From the NCBI GenBank assembly GCA_963772375.1, contig CAVYXG010000001.1, forward strand, positions 1,674,001 through 1,738,000: a stretch of DNA of 64,000 bases. Direction: 5' to 3'. The first letter of the stretch is position 1. Every line of letters begins with the position of its first letter. Source of the DNA: DATBHM01 sp963772375. GTDB lineage: Bacteria; Actinomycetota; UBA4738; JACQTL01. Below, in pieces: positions 33,850-42,822 of this stretch. The notes under the pieces are model-generated. The model had not been told where the DNA came from. It made no database searches and was given only the letters and a program-made list of their open reading frames with translations. Position numbers and translations under genes: made by a program.

Positions 33850-33881
33850 GGCGGTCAGGGCTTGCGGGAGCATCCGTGCTG

Positions 33882-34487
33882 TCACGGGCGGCTCGGTGCG
33901 GGCAGTGTCTTACCGTCGCCGGACGTCTCGTTCCAGAGGCGGAGCGCCGGGTGTCCGTGTTCCTCGCCGAGGCGGCTGAGGCTCCCGGCATCGAGGGCCA
34001 ACAGGCCGGCCACCCAGATGTCGAGCCCCAGATACCGCGTCGCCAGCGCCCGCAGGCCGTGGCCGTGGCCGAACAGCAGGATCGGCTGCGGTTCGTCGGC
34101 GAGGTCGAGGAGCAGCCCGTCCATCCGGGCGGCCATCTGCTGGGGCGACTCGCCGCCGGGGCACCCGTCGCGGAACAGCTCCCATTGGGGCCTGGTCGCC
34201 CGGATGTCCCTGGTGGTCAGGCCCTCGTACTCGCCGTAGTCGATCTCGCGGAGGCGTTCGTTGACGCGGGCATCGGGAAAGGCGGCCAGCCGGGCGGTCT
34301 CCCGGGCGCGCCGGAGCGGGCTACTCATGACGGTGCCGAACTCGACCTCGGCGAGGCCTCGGGCCATCGTCCGGGCCTCCTCCTCGCCGTCGGCGATCAG
34401 GGGCAGGTCGGTCGAGCCCGTGTGCCGCCCCGAGCGAGACCACGCCGTTGCGCCGTGTCGCGCGAGCCACATCTCCAACATGCCCAT
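33882..34487 (-). CDS. Histidine phosphatase family protein (GpmB-like)
   Basis: A 201-residue enzyme of the phosphoglycerate mutase-like superfamily. RHG is in MWLARHGATAWSRSGRHTG; the second histidine is in ILLFGHGHGLRALA; the acid is in LREIDYGEYEGL. SSPLRRARETARLA is the pocket. Probably a phosphatase of small phosphorylated metabolites. ATG at 34487, preceded by AGGGGG. The IS630 right end is 32 bases after its stop. Confidence 0.87.
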   Translation of the reverse strand: MGMLEMWLARHGATAWSRSGRHTGSTDLPLIADGEEEARTMARGLAEVEFGTVMSSPLRRARETARLAAFPDARVNERLREIDYGEYEGLTTRDIRATRPQWELFRDGCPGGESPQQMAARMDGLLLDLADEPQPILLFGHGHGLRALATRYLGLDIWVAGLLALDAGSLSRLGEEHGHPALRLWNETSGDGKTLPAPSRP

Positions 34488-34608
34488 CGCCCCCTGCCCC
34501 GATCGAGGACCGAAGGTTACGTGCTCGGACGCAGCATCCGGCACGTCAACCGGCCGGCAGCGGTCTCGCTTGTTGTAGGTCTTCTCGCAAGCATGAGAAT
34601 CCTGTTTC

Positions 34609-34896
34609 TCAGGAACGTCCCCGGCGGTAGCGGGCCAGGGCGAAGCTCGGGCCGCCGACGTCGGAGCGACCCCCGGCCACGATGCGGCCATTCGACTGGA
34701 TCGCGACGCTTGTGGCCCACTCCGTCAGGTGCGGGAACCTCGTCTGGACCTTCCCGCCGGCACCGAACGACGTGTCGAGCCCCGCGTTCGGTTCGTATCT
34801 GACGAGCGCGAAGCGCGGTGCGCCGCCGGTCTCCGTGTACCAGTTCGAACACCCGACGGCGATGATCTTGTAGTCCCCCTGGACGGCCAGACGCGA
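34609..34896 (-). pseudogene. Delta-60 repeat protein fragment
   Basis: The minus strand encodes LAVQGDYKIIAVG, then FALVRYEPNAGLDTSFGAGG and ATSVAIQSNGRIVAGGR, ending at FALARYRRGRS. This is two delta-60 beta-propeller-like repeats. Both ends are missing: before it no signal or start with protein-like sequence, and the last repeat is cut at FALARY where NPDGSLD would be expected. A relic of a larger secreted protein, perhaps displaced by rearrangement near the IS. Confidence 0.75.
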
Positions 34897-35084
34897 ACAC
34901 TCAAGCGAGATGCGCTCACAGGACCAGCCCCCCACGGCAGAGTCCGACCCGACCTGGGGCGAGGACAGGGCCGTACGTCTCGCTCGCGACGGAACGGTCG
35001 ATGGCCCGGCCCTGCAGAGGGGTCCCCCGTGGTGCCGGTGGCGCTTCAATCCGGTAGCCTGAGCGACTCTATCTCGAAGCGGGG

Positions 35085-36533
35085 TTGTCCACGCGCTCAC
35101 GAATCCTCCAGGGAGCTGCAGCCATCGGTTGTCTGATGGCCCTGGCCGTCACGGTTGCTCCCGCCTGGGCGAGCAAGGCCAATTCCCCGCACCGAGTCGC
35201 CTGGACCACGTATGGCTTCGACGCCGCTCACACCGGGTTCAATCCGAACGAGACCGTCATCACGCCCAAGACGGCGCCCTCGCTGCATCTGCGATGGGGC
35301 AGGGATCTGGGCTCGGCGGTCCTCGCGCAGCCTGTGGTCGCCACCGGGGTACGGATCGGCGGCCGCTCGCACAGCGTCGCATACGAGGGGACGGAGGCGG
35401 GCAGGTTCGCGGCGATCGACGTTGCGAGCGGCAAGGTCGTGTGGTCGCGTCGCCTCGGCTTCGTGAAGAACGCTTGCGAGGATCTGCCGAACAACCAGTA
35501 CGGGGTGAGCGGGGCGGCGGTCATCGACCCCACCTCGAAGACCGTGTACGCGGCCGGAGGCGACGGCTCCGTGCATGCCATGGCACTCGCCTCGGGACAC
35601 GAGCGCAGCGGGTGGCCGGTCACCGGAGTGTTCGATCCTGTCCAGCTGCATTCCTACGGTGGCCTGACCCTGGATACGAAGACCCAGAAGCTGTACGTGG
35701 CCTTCGCGTCCTATTGCGACATCGTCCCCTACCACGGGAACGTCTCGGAGATCGACATCGCCTCGCGGAGTGTCGAGCGGCGATTCTTCCCGGCGGGACG
35801 GCATGTCGATGGCGGAGGCATCTGGGGGCCTGGTGGAGTCTCGATCGACACCGCCACCCACCATGTCTTCGCCGCGACGGGCAACGCGCTCACGACACCC
35901 GAGTCATACCGATACTCGGAGAACGTCGTCGAGCTGTCGTCCTCGCTACGAGTGCTCGGGGCGAACTACCCGGGGTTGAGCAACGCCGAGCCGGACAGGG
36001 ACTTCGGGGCAACCCCGCTCCTGTACGACCCCCCAGGGTGTCCGGGGCTGATCGCCGCCATGAACAAGACGGGAGAGCTCTTCCTCTATCGACAGGGCCA
36101 CGTGTCCGACGGTCCTTTTCAGCGCATCCAGGTCGCGGCGAACGACATCGATCCTGTGTTCATCGGGATTCCCGCGTATTCCCCTCTCACCAACATGGTG
36201 TACGTGACGAACCCCCTCGACTCTCCGGGTGCGACGTACCGGCACGGCCTGGTGGCCTTCCGAGTGCGACCCGATTGCCACCTGTCGTTGGCGTGGCAGC
36301 GAACGTACGGCGGTCAAGGGCTCCCAGTCCCCCCACCGACCGTGGCGCGCAACATCGTGTACACGGCGGACGGGGTGGGCCAGACCGTCCGTGCCTTCGG
36401 GGCGGACGGGGGCAAGCTGCTCTGGAGCAGCGGGTCGACCATCGGGGGACTGGTGGATGGGGCGCCCACCGCGGTGAACGGGAACCTGCTCGTTCCGTCC
36501 TTCGACGGCAAGCTGTACTGCTTCGGGGTGTGA
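35085..36533 (+). CDS. Secreted PQQ-like beta-propeller protein
   Basis: A 482-residue protein. Signal peptide ILQGAAAIGCLMALAVTV, cleavage probably after PAWA near residue 29. The rest is a propeller with repeated blades: AIDVASGKVVWSRRLG, DGSVHAMALASGH, GTEAGRF and AFGADGGKLLWSS, like the PQQ-binding-like family. No catalytic residues assigned. Start TTG 35085 after GAAGCGGGG gives a good signal peptide; no ATG or GTG is near. Function unknown. Confidence 0.78.
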   Translation: MSTRSRILQGAAAIGCLMALAVTVAPAWASKANSPHRVAWTTYGFDAAHTGFNPNETVITPKTAPSLHLRWGRDLGSAVLAQPVVATGVRIGGRSHSVAYEGTEAGRFAAIDVASGKVVWSRRLGFVKNACEDLPNNQYGVSGAAVIDPTSKTVYAAGGDGSVHAMALASGHERSGWPVTGVFDPVQLHSYGGLTLDTKTQKLYVAFASYCDIVPYHGNVSEIDIASRSVERRFFPAGRHVDGGGIWGPGGVSIDTATHHVFAATGNALTTPESYRYSENVVELSSSLRVLGANYPGLSNAEPDRDFGATPLLYDPPGCPGLIAAMNKTGELFLYRQGHVSDGPFQRIQVAANDIDPVFIGIPAYSPLTNMVYVTNPLDSPGATYRHGLVAFRVRPDCHLSLAWQRTYGGQGLPVPPPTVARNIVYTADGVGQTVRAFGADGGKLLWSSGSTIGGLVDGAPTAVNGNLLVPSFDGKLYCFGV

Positions 36534-36551
36534 CGCTCTCCGATCTTGCGC

Positions 36552-36581
36552 CCCGTCAGGCCGGGCGGTCGGCCGGACGGG
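36552..36581. terminator. Bidirectional hairpin terminator candidate
   Basis: CCCGTC-A-GGCCG, loop GGCGGT, then CGGCC-G-GACGGG: an 11-bp GC-rich stem with one mismatch between two convergent genes (stop at 36533, stop at 36594). No T-run, as is common in high-GC actinobacteria. Confidence 0.6.
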
Positions 36582-36593
36582 CATCATGCTGTC

Positions 36594-37310
36594 TCAGCCA
36601 TTCCAGGTGAGGTCGACGTCGACCATGATCAGCTCAGATTCGGCGTTCGGGGCGATCTCGATCGCGGACTCGTCCCGGATGCGGGCGGCCGAGCCGGTCA
36701 CCATCCGCTCGCCGTCGACCGTGACGTCGCCTTCGATGACGTAGAGGTAGAGGCCGCGGTCGGGGCCGAGCTCGTACCGCACGGTCTCGGGCGGCACCAG
36801 CCGCGAGACGAACACACGCGCGTCTCCGTGCACCTTCACCGCGGTCCCGCCCTCGGGTGAGATGACCTCCAGGAGGTTGCCGGTCCGGTCGTCGATGTCG
36901 AACACGCGCTGCTCCACGCCGGGAGTGAGGCCCTGTTGGCTCGGCATGATCCACATCTGGATGAACCGCATCGGTTCGGTCTCCGAGCCGTTCTGCTCCG
37001 AGTGGTACGCGCCACTGCCGAGCGTCATGCGCTGCACGGAGCCTGCCGGCAGGTTGCCCGGATCGCCGCCGACGTCGTCCTCGTGGCGGAAGGTCCCCTC
37101 GACGACGTAGGTCAGTCCCTCGATGTCGCGGTGCGGGTGCATCGGCCAGATCGCGCCCGGGATCAGCCGGTCGTCGTTGAACACCCGGAGGTTTCCGAAC
37201 CCCATGTACTCGGGGTCGTGGTACGAGTCGAACGAGAAGTGCCACCTCGCCCGGAACCACCCGCCCTCGACGTCGGAGATCTGGCCGTCGTTCCGGATGT
37301 CGATCGTCAT
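36594..37310 (-). CDS. Pirin family protein
   Basis: A 238-residue bicupin of the pirin family. The metal site is HPHRDIEGLTYVVEGTFRHED (H, H, E) and YHSEQN; the C-terminal cupin begins MWIMPSQQGLTPGVEQR. Bacterial pirins bind iron, and some act as quercetin dioxygenase. ATG at 37310 has GAAGGG spaced six bases; ATG 37316 would leave no gap. Usual length. Confidence 0.92.
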   Translation of the reverse strand: MTIDIRNDGQISDVEGGWFRARWHFSFDSYHDPEYMGFGNLRVFNDDRLIPGAIWPMHPHRDIEGLTYVVEGTFRHEDDVGGDPGNLPAGSVQRMTLGSGAYHSEQNGSETEPMRFIQMWIMPSQQGLTPGVEQRVFDIDDRTGNLLEVISPEGGTAVKVHGDARVFVSRLVPPETVRYELGPDRGLYLYVIEGDVTVDGERMVTGSAARIRDESAIEIAPNAESELIMVDVDLTWNG

Positions 37311-37357
37311 CTGCATCCCTTCGCCCGACCCAAGGAGAGGCGGAGCCGCTCCCTCTG

Positions 37358-37753
37358 CTATCCGCCGCTCGGCCAGCGTTCCACGACGACAGACGGAATA
37401 CGAAAATCCCCGAGGCTGGCGGTCGCTACCCTCGCCCCGACGCCGACGGCGGCTGCCGCGATCAGGGCGTCCGATTGGGAAAGGGTCCGCCCCCGCCGTG
37501 CGAGCGTGCGCCGCCACCAACCGGCGAGGCGACCTTCCGGAATGCCGAGCGGGGCAACCACGAGGCCCGCCAGGAGCTGTTCGAAGTCGGCCTCCTCCGC
37601 CCTCCGGATGCCGCGGGAGACCTCCTCGATGTTCACGGCGCATACAAATGCGTCGTCGCCACGAACCCAGATCTCCGTCAACCGACGGCGCACGGCTTCA
37701 CTCCCCCGCAGCCAATCAACGAGCACGGTCGTGTCGAGGAGGATTCCGGACAC
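37358..37753 (-). CDS. vapC: VapC-like PIN-domain toxin
   Basis: A 131-residue PIN domain: LLDTTVLVDWLRGS (D7), AVNIEEVSRGI (E43-44) and LSQSDALIAAAAVGVG (second Asp), close to VapC endoribonucleases. The fourth acid may be D115 in ASLGDFRIP. GTG 37753 directly follows the antitoxin stop, TGAGTG. Expected to cut RNA when free of its antitoxin. Complete. Confidence 0.88.
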   Translation of the reverse strand: MSGILLDTTVLVDWLRGSEAVRRRLTEIWVRGDDAFVCAVNIEEVSRGIRRAEEADFEQLLAGLVVAPLGIPEGRLAGWWRRTLARRGRTLSQSDALIAAAAVGVGARVATASLGDFRIPSVVVERWPSGG

Positions 37754-37993
37754 TCAGCCGACACGACGCGGATCCGCGCGCCGTTGCTCGTGGACCCATA
37801 CGGCCGGATCGTCATCCCATTCGTGACCGTGATCGGATATCGAGCCGAACGCTCGGTTCAGGGCCTTCCAGCGACGCTCCCGCTCGAGCGCACGCCGAGT
37901 CGCCTCGGCGATGAACGTGCTCCTGCCCCGCGGACCGGTCAACTCGTCGAGTTCTCGCACGAGGTCGTCTTCGAGAACAACGTGAACTCTCAT
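37754..37993 (-). CDS. vapB: VapB-like ribbon-helix-helix antitoxin
   Basis: A 79-residue protein. The N-terminal strand MRVHVVLEDDLVRELDEL and helix GRSTFIAEATRRALERERR form a ribbon-helix-helix DNA-binding fold; the tail FGSISDHGHEWDDDPAVWV is the likely toxin-binding part. Upstream two GTGTGC units 12 bases apart (minus strand, about 38008-38025) may be an operator for autoregulation. ATG at 37993 without a clear ribosome site. Confidence 0.82.
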   Translation of the reverse strand: MRVHVVLEDDLVRELDELTGPRGRSTFIAEATRRALERERRWKALNRAFGSISDHGHEWDDDPAVWVHEQRRADPRRVG

Positions 37994-38080
37994 GTGCCGA
38001 GATTAGCACACAGACCGGCACACACCAACAAAACCGCAGGGGCAGCTGGAGACCCGAGGGGAGACCGCGATGGAGGCTGT

Positions 38081-39067
38081 TCAGCTCAGCCCAGCGAGCC
38101 AGTCCGCGGCGTCCTTGGCGTGGTACGTGAGGATGAGGTCGGCGCCGGCCCGGCGGATGCTCGTCAGGATCTCCAGCGTCACCTGGCGCTCGTCGATCCA
38201 GCCGCGTTCGGCCGCGGCCTTCACCATCGAGTACTCGCCGCTCACGTTGTAGGCGGCCATCGGGTGGCCGGTCGCGTCCTTTGCGGCGCGGATCACGTCG
38301 AGGTACGCGAGCGCCGGCTTCACCATCACGATGTCGGCGCCCTCGTCGACGTCGGCCTCGACCTCGCGGACGGCCTCCTCGAGGTTCGCCGGGTCCATCT
38401 GATAGCCACGGCGGTCGCCGAACTGGGGGGCGCACTCCGCGGCTTCCCGGAACGGCCCGTAGAACCCCGAGGCGAACTTCGCCGCGTAGGCCATGATCCC
38501 GACGCGCTGGAACCCGGCGTCGTCGAGCGCCTCGCGGATGGCGGCCACCTGACCGTCCATCATGCCGCTCGGCCCGACCATGTCCGCCCCGGCCTCGGCC
38601 TGCGCGACCGCGATGCGCCGGTAGCTCTCGAGCGTCCGGTCGTTGTCGACCTCGCCCTCGGCGGTGAGCAGGCCGCAGTGACCGTGGTCGGTGTACTCGT
38701 CCAGGCAGAGGTCGGCGACCACGACGCAGTCGTCGCCGAGCTCGTCGCGCAGAGCGCGGAGGGCGAGCTGCGCGATCCCGTCCGGGTTGTGCGACTCGCT
38801 CCCCTCCGCGTCCTTGTGAGCGGGAACCCCGAACAGCACGAAGTTCCGAACCCCCCGCGACGCGATGTCCACGGCCTCCTTGCGGAGCGACTCGATCGTG
38901 TGCTGCGAGTGGCCGGGCATCGAGGAGATCGGCGCGGGCTCGGCGATGCCCTCCTTCACGAACAGCGGCGCGACGAAGTGCCGCGGCGTGAGGTCCGTCT
39001 CGCACACCATGCGCCGGAGCGCCTCACGCGCCCGCATTCGACGGGGCCGGTGGTCGGGAAAGCTCAT
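38081..39067 (-). CDS. hemB: Porphobilinogen synthase HemB
   Basis: A 328-residue aldolase-type enzyme joining two 5-aminolevulinates. The Schiff-base lysine K250 is in DIVMVKPALAYLD and the second lysine K197 in AYAAKFASGFYGPFR. Metal region DLCLDEYTDHGHCG has C121 and C131. Length is normal. Last gene of the heme operon, 32 bases after HemD. It precedes VapBC. Confidence 0.96.
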   Translation of the reverse strand: MSFPDHRPRRMRAREALRRMVCETDLTPRHFVAPLFVKEGIAEPAPISSMPGHSQHTIESLRKEAVDIASRGVRNFVLFGVPAHKDAEGSESHNPDGIAQLALRALRDELGDDCVVVADLCLDEYTDHGHCGLLTAEGEVDNDRTLESYRRIAVAQAEAGADMVGPSGMMDGQVAAIREALDDAGFQRVGIMAYAAKFASGFYGPFREAAECAPQFGDRRGYQMDPANLEEAVREVEADVDEGADIVMVKPALAYLDVIRAAKDATGHPMAAYNVSGEYSMVKAAAERGWIDERQVTLEILTSIRRAGADLILTYHAKDAADWLAGLS

Positions 39068-39099
39068 CGCCGGAAAGTGTAGCCCTGCCCGTGATCACG

Positions 39100-40185
39100 T
39101 CAGCGGTTCGGCGCTGCGAACGACCCGTCGGGTCCGGGTTCGAACGGAAGCACGGCGACCACCGCGTCCCAATTCAACGGACCGTAGACGTGCGGGAACA
39201 TCTCGTCCGGCGCGTCGGTGCCGGGTTCGAGGCGCAACTCCGAGGAAAGGCGGCTCGGGTCGATCTCCAGGAGCACGAGCCCGGTCCGACCGGCGTAGAA
39301 CGCGTCCGCCACGCGGGCGACCTGGTCGCGGAACGAGCAATGGATGAACCCCTCGCCGGTGAGCGACGGGTCCTCGTAGGACCCGGACGACCGGGCCGCG
39401 TCGGCGGCGGTTGCCGGAGTGATGTGGAAGATCGGCGGGCTGTTCGCGAGCGCCGACGCCACCGCAGCCGACAGGCCCTCCATCGTGTGTGGATCCGCGA
39501 CCGCGGCCACCACGAACCCCTCCTCGCGCGCGGCCCGCGCCGTGACCGGTCCGATCGCCACCGCCGGCACGTCCCGCAGCGACGTGAGCGACGCGAACCC
39601 CCGCACCGTCGAGGCGCTCGTGAACGCGACCGCGTCCACCGTGTGCGCGGCGAGCGCCTTTGCGACCTCGTCCGGCATCGTCGCGGACAGGCCCGTTCGA
39701 TACGCGACCACACGTACCGGCGTCCAGCCCTTGGTGCGCAGCACGTCCTCCAGCCCGGGAGGCGCGATGTCCGCGCGCGGCAGCAGCACCCGCCCCCGCC
39801 CGGCCGGGAACTCGGCCGCCAGCGCGTCGGTCGTGTGCGGGTCGGCGACCAGGTGCACGTGGAACCCGGCCTCCAGCAGCGCCGCCGCCGTGGCCGGGCC
39901 GACCGCGGCGATCATCGCGCGGATGCCCCGCGGGAGGTCGAGGGCGTCCATCCGCTCACACACCGCGTCGACCGCCCTCGGGCTCGAGAACACCACCCAG
40001 GCGAACCCCCCCTCGCTGAGGTCCGCGACCGCATCGTCGAGCGGGCCGGTGTCGCCAGCGGGCAGAATCTCGATCGCCGGCGCTTCGAGCACCGCCGCCC
40101 CGGCGGCCCGCAGGAGATCCGAGAGCGTCGACGGCTCCCCCGCCGGCCTCGTCACCACGACGATGCGCCCCTCGAGCGCGCCCAC
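39100..40185 (-). CDS. hemD: Uroporphyrinogen-III synthase fused to DUF952
   Basis: A 361-residue protein. Residues 1 to about 250 are HemD: GRIVVVTRPAGEPSTLSDLL, WVVFSSPRAVDAVCERM, VAAVGPATAAALLEAG, VRVVAYRT and AVAFTSASTVRGFA, IGPVTARAA. Then, without a stop, follows DUF952 from IFHITPATAADAARSSG through GEGFIHCSFRDQVARVADAF to MFPHVYGPLNWDAVVAVLPF. HemD closes hydroxymethylbilane to uroporphyrinogen III. The role of DUF952 is unknown. GTG 40185, three bases after the hemC stop. Confidence 0.92.
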   Translation of the reverse strand: MGALEGRIVVVTRPAGEPSTLSDLLRAAGAAVLEAPAIEILPAGDTGPLDDAVADLSEGGFAWVVFSSPRAVDAVCERMDALDLPRGIRAMIAAVGPATAAALLEAGFHVHLVADPHTTDALAAEFPAGRGRVLLPRADIAPPGLEDVLRTKGWTPVRVVAYRTGLSATMPDEVAKALAAHTVDAVAFTSASTVRGFASLTSLRDVPAVAIGPVTARAAREEGFVVAAVADPHTMEGLSAAVASALANSPPIFHITPATAADAARSSGSYEDPSLTGEGFIHCSFRDQVARVADAFYAGRTGLVLLEIDPSRLSSELRLEPGTDAPDEMFPHVYGPLNWDAVVAVLPFEPGPDGSFAAPNR

Positions 40186-40187
40186 GG

Positions 40188-41084
40188 TCAGCGCAGCTCC
40201 TCGAGGATGGCTGCGGCCCCGCCGGCGAGCAGCGCGTCGGCCGCTTCGCGCGCCGCGGTCTCCGGAGCATCCGCCTCGGCCGACGCGCGAACGGGAGAGG
40301 AGCCGTCCGGTCGCAGCACCACGGTCTGGAGGCGAACGAGCCCGCCGTCCACCGTGGCGTACGCCCCGAGCGGCAGCGCACACCCCCCGCCGACGAACCG
40401 CACCAGCGCGAACTCCGCCTCGAACGCCAATCGCGACTCCCGATGGTCCGACGCGGCCACCGCGTCCCGCGCAGGACCGGCGTCGCGCGTCTGCACCGCC
40501 AGCGCGCCCTGCCCGGGCGCGGGCACCATCTCCTCGGCCGACAGCAGTGAGGCATGCGCCGGCGAGATGTCGAGACGAACGAGCCCCGCCGCCGCCAGCA
40601 CCAGCCCGTCGACCTCGCCCGCGTCGAGCTTCCGCAGCCGCGTGTCGACGTTCCCCCGGATCTCGACCACGTCGAGGTCCCGACGCGCCGCGCGCAGCTG
40701 GCCGCGGCGTCGCAGCGACGACGACCCCACGCGTGCGCCCGGCGGCAGCTCCGGACCGCGCCGGACCAGCATGTCGAACGGCGACGCCCGTTCGGGCACC
40801 GCCGCCACCACCACGCCATCGACCTCCTCCGCCGGCAGGTCCTTGGCCGAGTGCACCGCCAGGTCGACCTCGCCGCGCCGTAGCGCGTCGACGATGTCGT
40901 TCACCCACAGGCCCTTCAGCCCGGCCGGCGAGGCGGCCGCGTCGGCCGGCGCGCCGAGGTCGCCGCGCGTCGTCATGGGGACGATGTCGACGTCGTGCCC
41001 CCGGGTCGTCAGCAGCGCCGCCACCTCGTGGGCCTGGGCGAGCGCGAGCGCCGACCGGCGCGTCCCCAGCCGAAGCGGCGCCAC
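40188..41084 (-). CDS. hemC: Hydroxymethylbilane synthase HemC
   Basis: A 298-residue porphobilinogen deaminase. N-terminus PLRLGTRRSALALAQA, substrate loop AVHSAKDLP, VGSSSLRRRGQL and the dipyrromethane cofactor cysteine in VGGGCALPLGAYA. Makes the linear tetrapyrrole used by HemD. GTG at 41084 lies nine bases past the HemQ stop. No defects. Confidence 0.95.
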   Translation of the reverse strand: MAPLRLGTRRSALALAQAHEVAALLTTRGHDVDIVPMTTRGDLGAPADAAASPAGLKGLWVNDIVDALRRGEVDLAVHSAKDLPAEEVDGVVVAAVPERASPFDMLVRRGPELPPGARVGSSSLRRRGQLRAARRDLDVVEIRGNVDTRLRKLDAGEVDGLVLAAAGLVRLDISPAHASLLSAEEMVPAPGQGALAVQTRDAGPARDAVAASDHRESRLAFEAEFALVRFVGGGCALPLGAYATVDGGLVRLQTVVLRPDGSSPVRASAEADAPETAAREAADALLAGGAAAILEELR

Positions 41085-41092
41085 CGGAACCG

Positions 41093-41839
41093 CTACAGCG
41101 CGTCGCCCACGGCGTCCGCGAGGGGCTTGCGGACCCCGGTCAGGAACGGGATCTCCACGCTCGTGAACTTCCTGGCTTTCGCGTCGCGGAGCCGGCGGAT
41201 GCAGTCGACGATCTCGGTCAGCTCGTCGGCCTCGAACGCCAGGATCCACTCCCAGTCCCCGATGCCGAAGTTCGACGTCGTGTTGGCCAGCACGCCCGGG
41301 AACTCGCGTCCCATCTCGCCGTGTTCGCGGAGCAGCGCGGCGCGCTCCTCGCGAGGGATCAGGTACCAATCGTGCGACCGGACGAACGGGTACACGTTCA
41401 GGTAGCGCTTGGGCGGCTCGCCCTTCATGAACGCCGGCACGTGATCCTTCGCCACCTCCGGCGGCCGGTGCACGCCGAGGAACGCATGCGTCTGCTCGAC
41501 CCCGCGGCCGAGCGGCGTCCGCCGGAACTCCGCCAGCAGCGCCTGCACGTCGTCCGGCGAGCGGGCCACCCACCACATCATGAGGTCGGCGTCCGTGCGG
41601 AACGCGACGGTCGAGTAGACGCCGCGGACGTGCACGCGTTCGTCCCATTCCTTGAACAGCTGCTCGGCCTCGTGCGTGATGCCGAGCGAATCCGCGCCAT
41701 AGACCTCCGGCTTGGCCCGGAACGCCGGGTAGTACGCGTAGGTCGGGCGGTCGTCGGCGGCGCTGCCGTTGGCGTCCGCGACCGCACCTGCGGCTGCGGC
41801 CGCGATCGCGGCGTCGGCGCCCTTGTTGGCCTCGGTCAT
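41093..41839 (-). CDS. chdC: Coproheme decarboxylase ChdC (HemQ)
   Basis: A 248-residue chlorite-dismutase-like protein. After a 35-residue low-complexity N-terminus comes TYAYYPAFRAKPEVY; RGVYSTVAFRTDADLMMWW and the signature KRYLNVYPFVRSHDWYLIP, with Y in YPF as the catalytic tyrosine of ChdC, and the heme-binding histidine region REHGEMGRE. It decarboxylates coproheme to heme b, the last step of the coproporphyrin route. ATG overlaps the CpfC stop as ATGA. Confidence 0.95.
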   Translation of the reverse strand: MTEANKGADAAIAAAAAGAVADANGSAADDRPTYAYYPAFRAKPEVYGADSLGITHEAEQLFKEWDERVHVRGVYSTVAFRTDADLMMWWVARSPDDVQALLAEFRRTPLGRGVEQTHAFLGVHRPPEVAKDHVPAFMKGEPPKRYLNVYPFVRSHDWYLIPREERAALLREHGEMGREFPGVLANTTSNFGIGDWEWILAFEADELTEIVDCIRRLRDAKARKFTSVEIPFLTGVRKPLADAVGDAL

Positions 41840-42822
41840 GTGCTGTCCTCCTCGTCGACATGATCCCGGATCGCCGCGGCGACGGCCCGCACGAACGCCG
41901 GGTCGTCGTTCGGCATCTCGGTTCGCTCCAGTCGGATGCGGGCCTCGCGGGCCAGCTCCTTCGCCTCGATGTCGAGGTCGTACAGGATCTCGAGGTGGTC
42001 GGAGACGAACCCGGCGCTGCACACGACCACCGCGGGGAACCCCTTCCCGGCCAGCTCGCCGATCACGTCCTCGACGGGCGGTCCCCACCACGGGTCCGGC
42101 GTCCGCCCCGCGCTCTGCCACGCGATCGTCACGTGCTGGGCCAACCGGAGCTCGCCGCTCACCCGCAGGGCGGTGTCCTGCAACTGGCCGAGGTACGTGC
42201 ACGCCGCGGCGCACCGGTCGGCGACGCAGCGCAGGCACCGGTGTGAGCCGTCCTCCACCGTCCGAACGGGCAGCGAGTGGGCCGAGAAGATCACCGCCGC
42301 CTCGCCCCGTTCGTCCGGCGGCAGCCGGTCGAGCGCCTCGCGCACCCGGCCGGCGAGGAACGAGACAAACTCCGGCCGGTCGTACCACTGCCGGACGAAC
42401 GACACCGCCGGACCTCCGTCGGCCGCGACGGCCTCCTGGACGCGATCCACGTAGGTCTCGACGGACATCCCCGACCAGTGCGGCGCCATCACGACCCCCA
42501 CCGCGCGTTCGACGCCCTCCTGGCGCATGCGCGCCACGCCCTCCGCCACGAACGGCTGGGAGTGCTTCATCCCGAGGTACGACCGGAACCGTTCGAACCC
42601 GGCCTCCTCGTTCAGCACACGGACGATGCCCTCGGCCTGCCGGGTGGTGATGTCGAGCAGCGGGAACCGGTTGCCGATCGCCTCGTACCGCCCCTTGAGG
42701 TCGGCCAGGTGCTCGGGCGTCGGCGGGCGTCCGCCGCGGATGTCCGTGTAGTACCGCTCGACGTCGTCGGGCCCGGACGCCGTGCCGTACGCCATCACCA
42801 GCAGCCCGATCGGCGTGGTCAT
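41836..42822 (-). CDS. cpfC: Coproporphyrin ferrochelatase CpfC (HemH)
   Basis: A 328-residue ferrochelatase. MAYGTASGPDDVERYYTDIRGG, MAPHWSGMSVETY (metal histidine), FSAHSLP and VCSAGFVSDHLEILYDLD (catalytic His/Glu). The cysteines CLRC and CAAAC (residues about 205-215) could bind an iron-sulfur cluster, as in several actinobacterial enzymes. Inserts iron into coproporphyrin III. ATG 42822 overlaps the HemE stop. Confidence 0.94.
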   Translation of the reverse strand: MTTPIGLLVMAYGTASGPDDVERYYTDIRGGRPPTPEHLADLKGRYEAIGNRFPLLDITTRQAEGIVRVLNEEAGFERFRSYLGMKHSQPFVAEGVARMRQEGVERAVGVVMAPHWSGMSVETYVDRVQEAVAADGGPAVSFVRQWYDRPEFVSFLAGRVREALDRLPPDERGEAAVIFSAHSLPVRTVEDGSHRCLRCVADRCAAACTYLGQLQDTALRVSGELRLAQHVTIAWQSAGRTPDPWWGPPVEDVIGELAGKGFPAVVVCSAGFVSDHLEILYDLDIEAKELAREARIRLERTEMPNDDPAFVRAVAAAIRDHVDEEDST

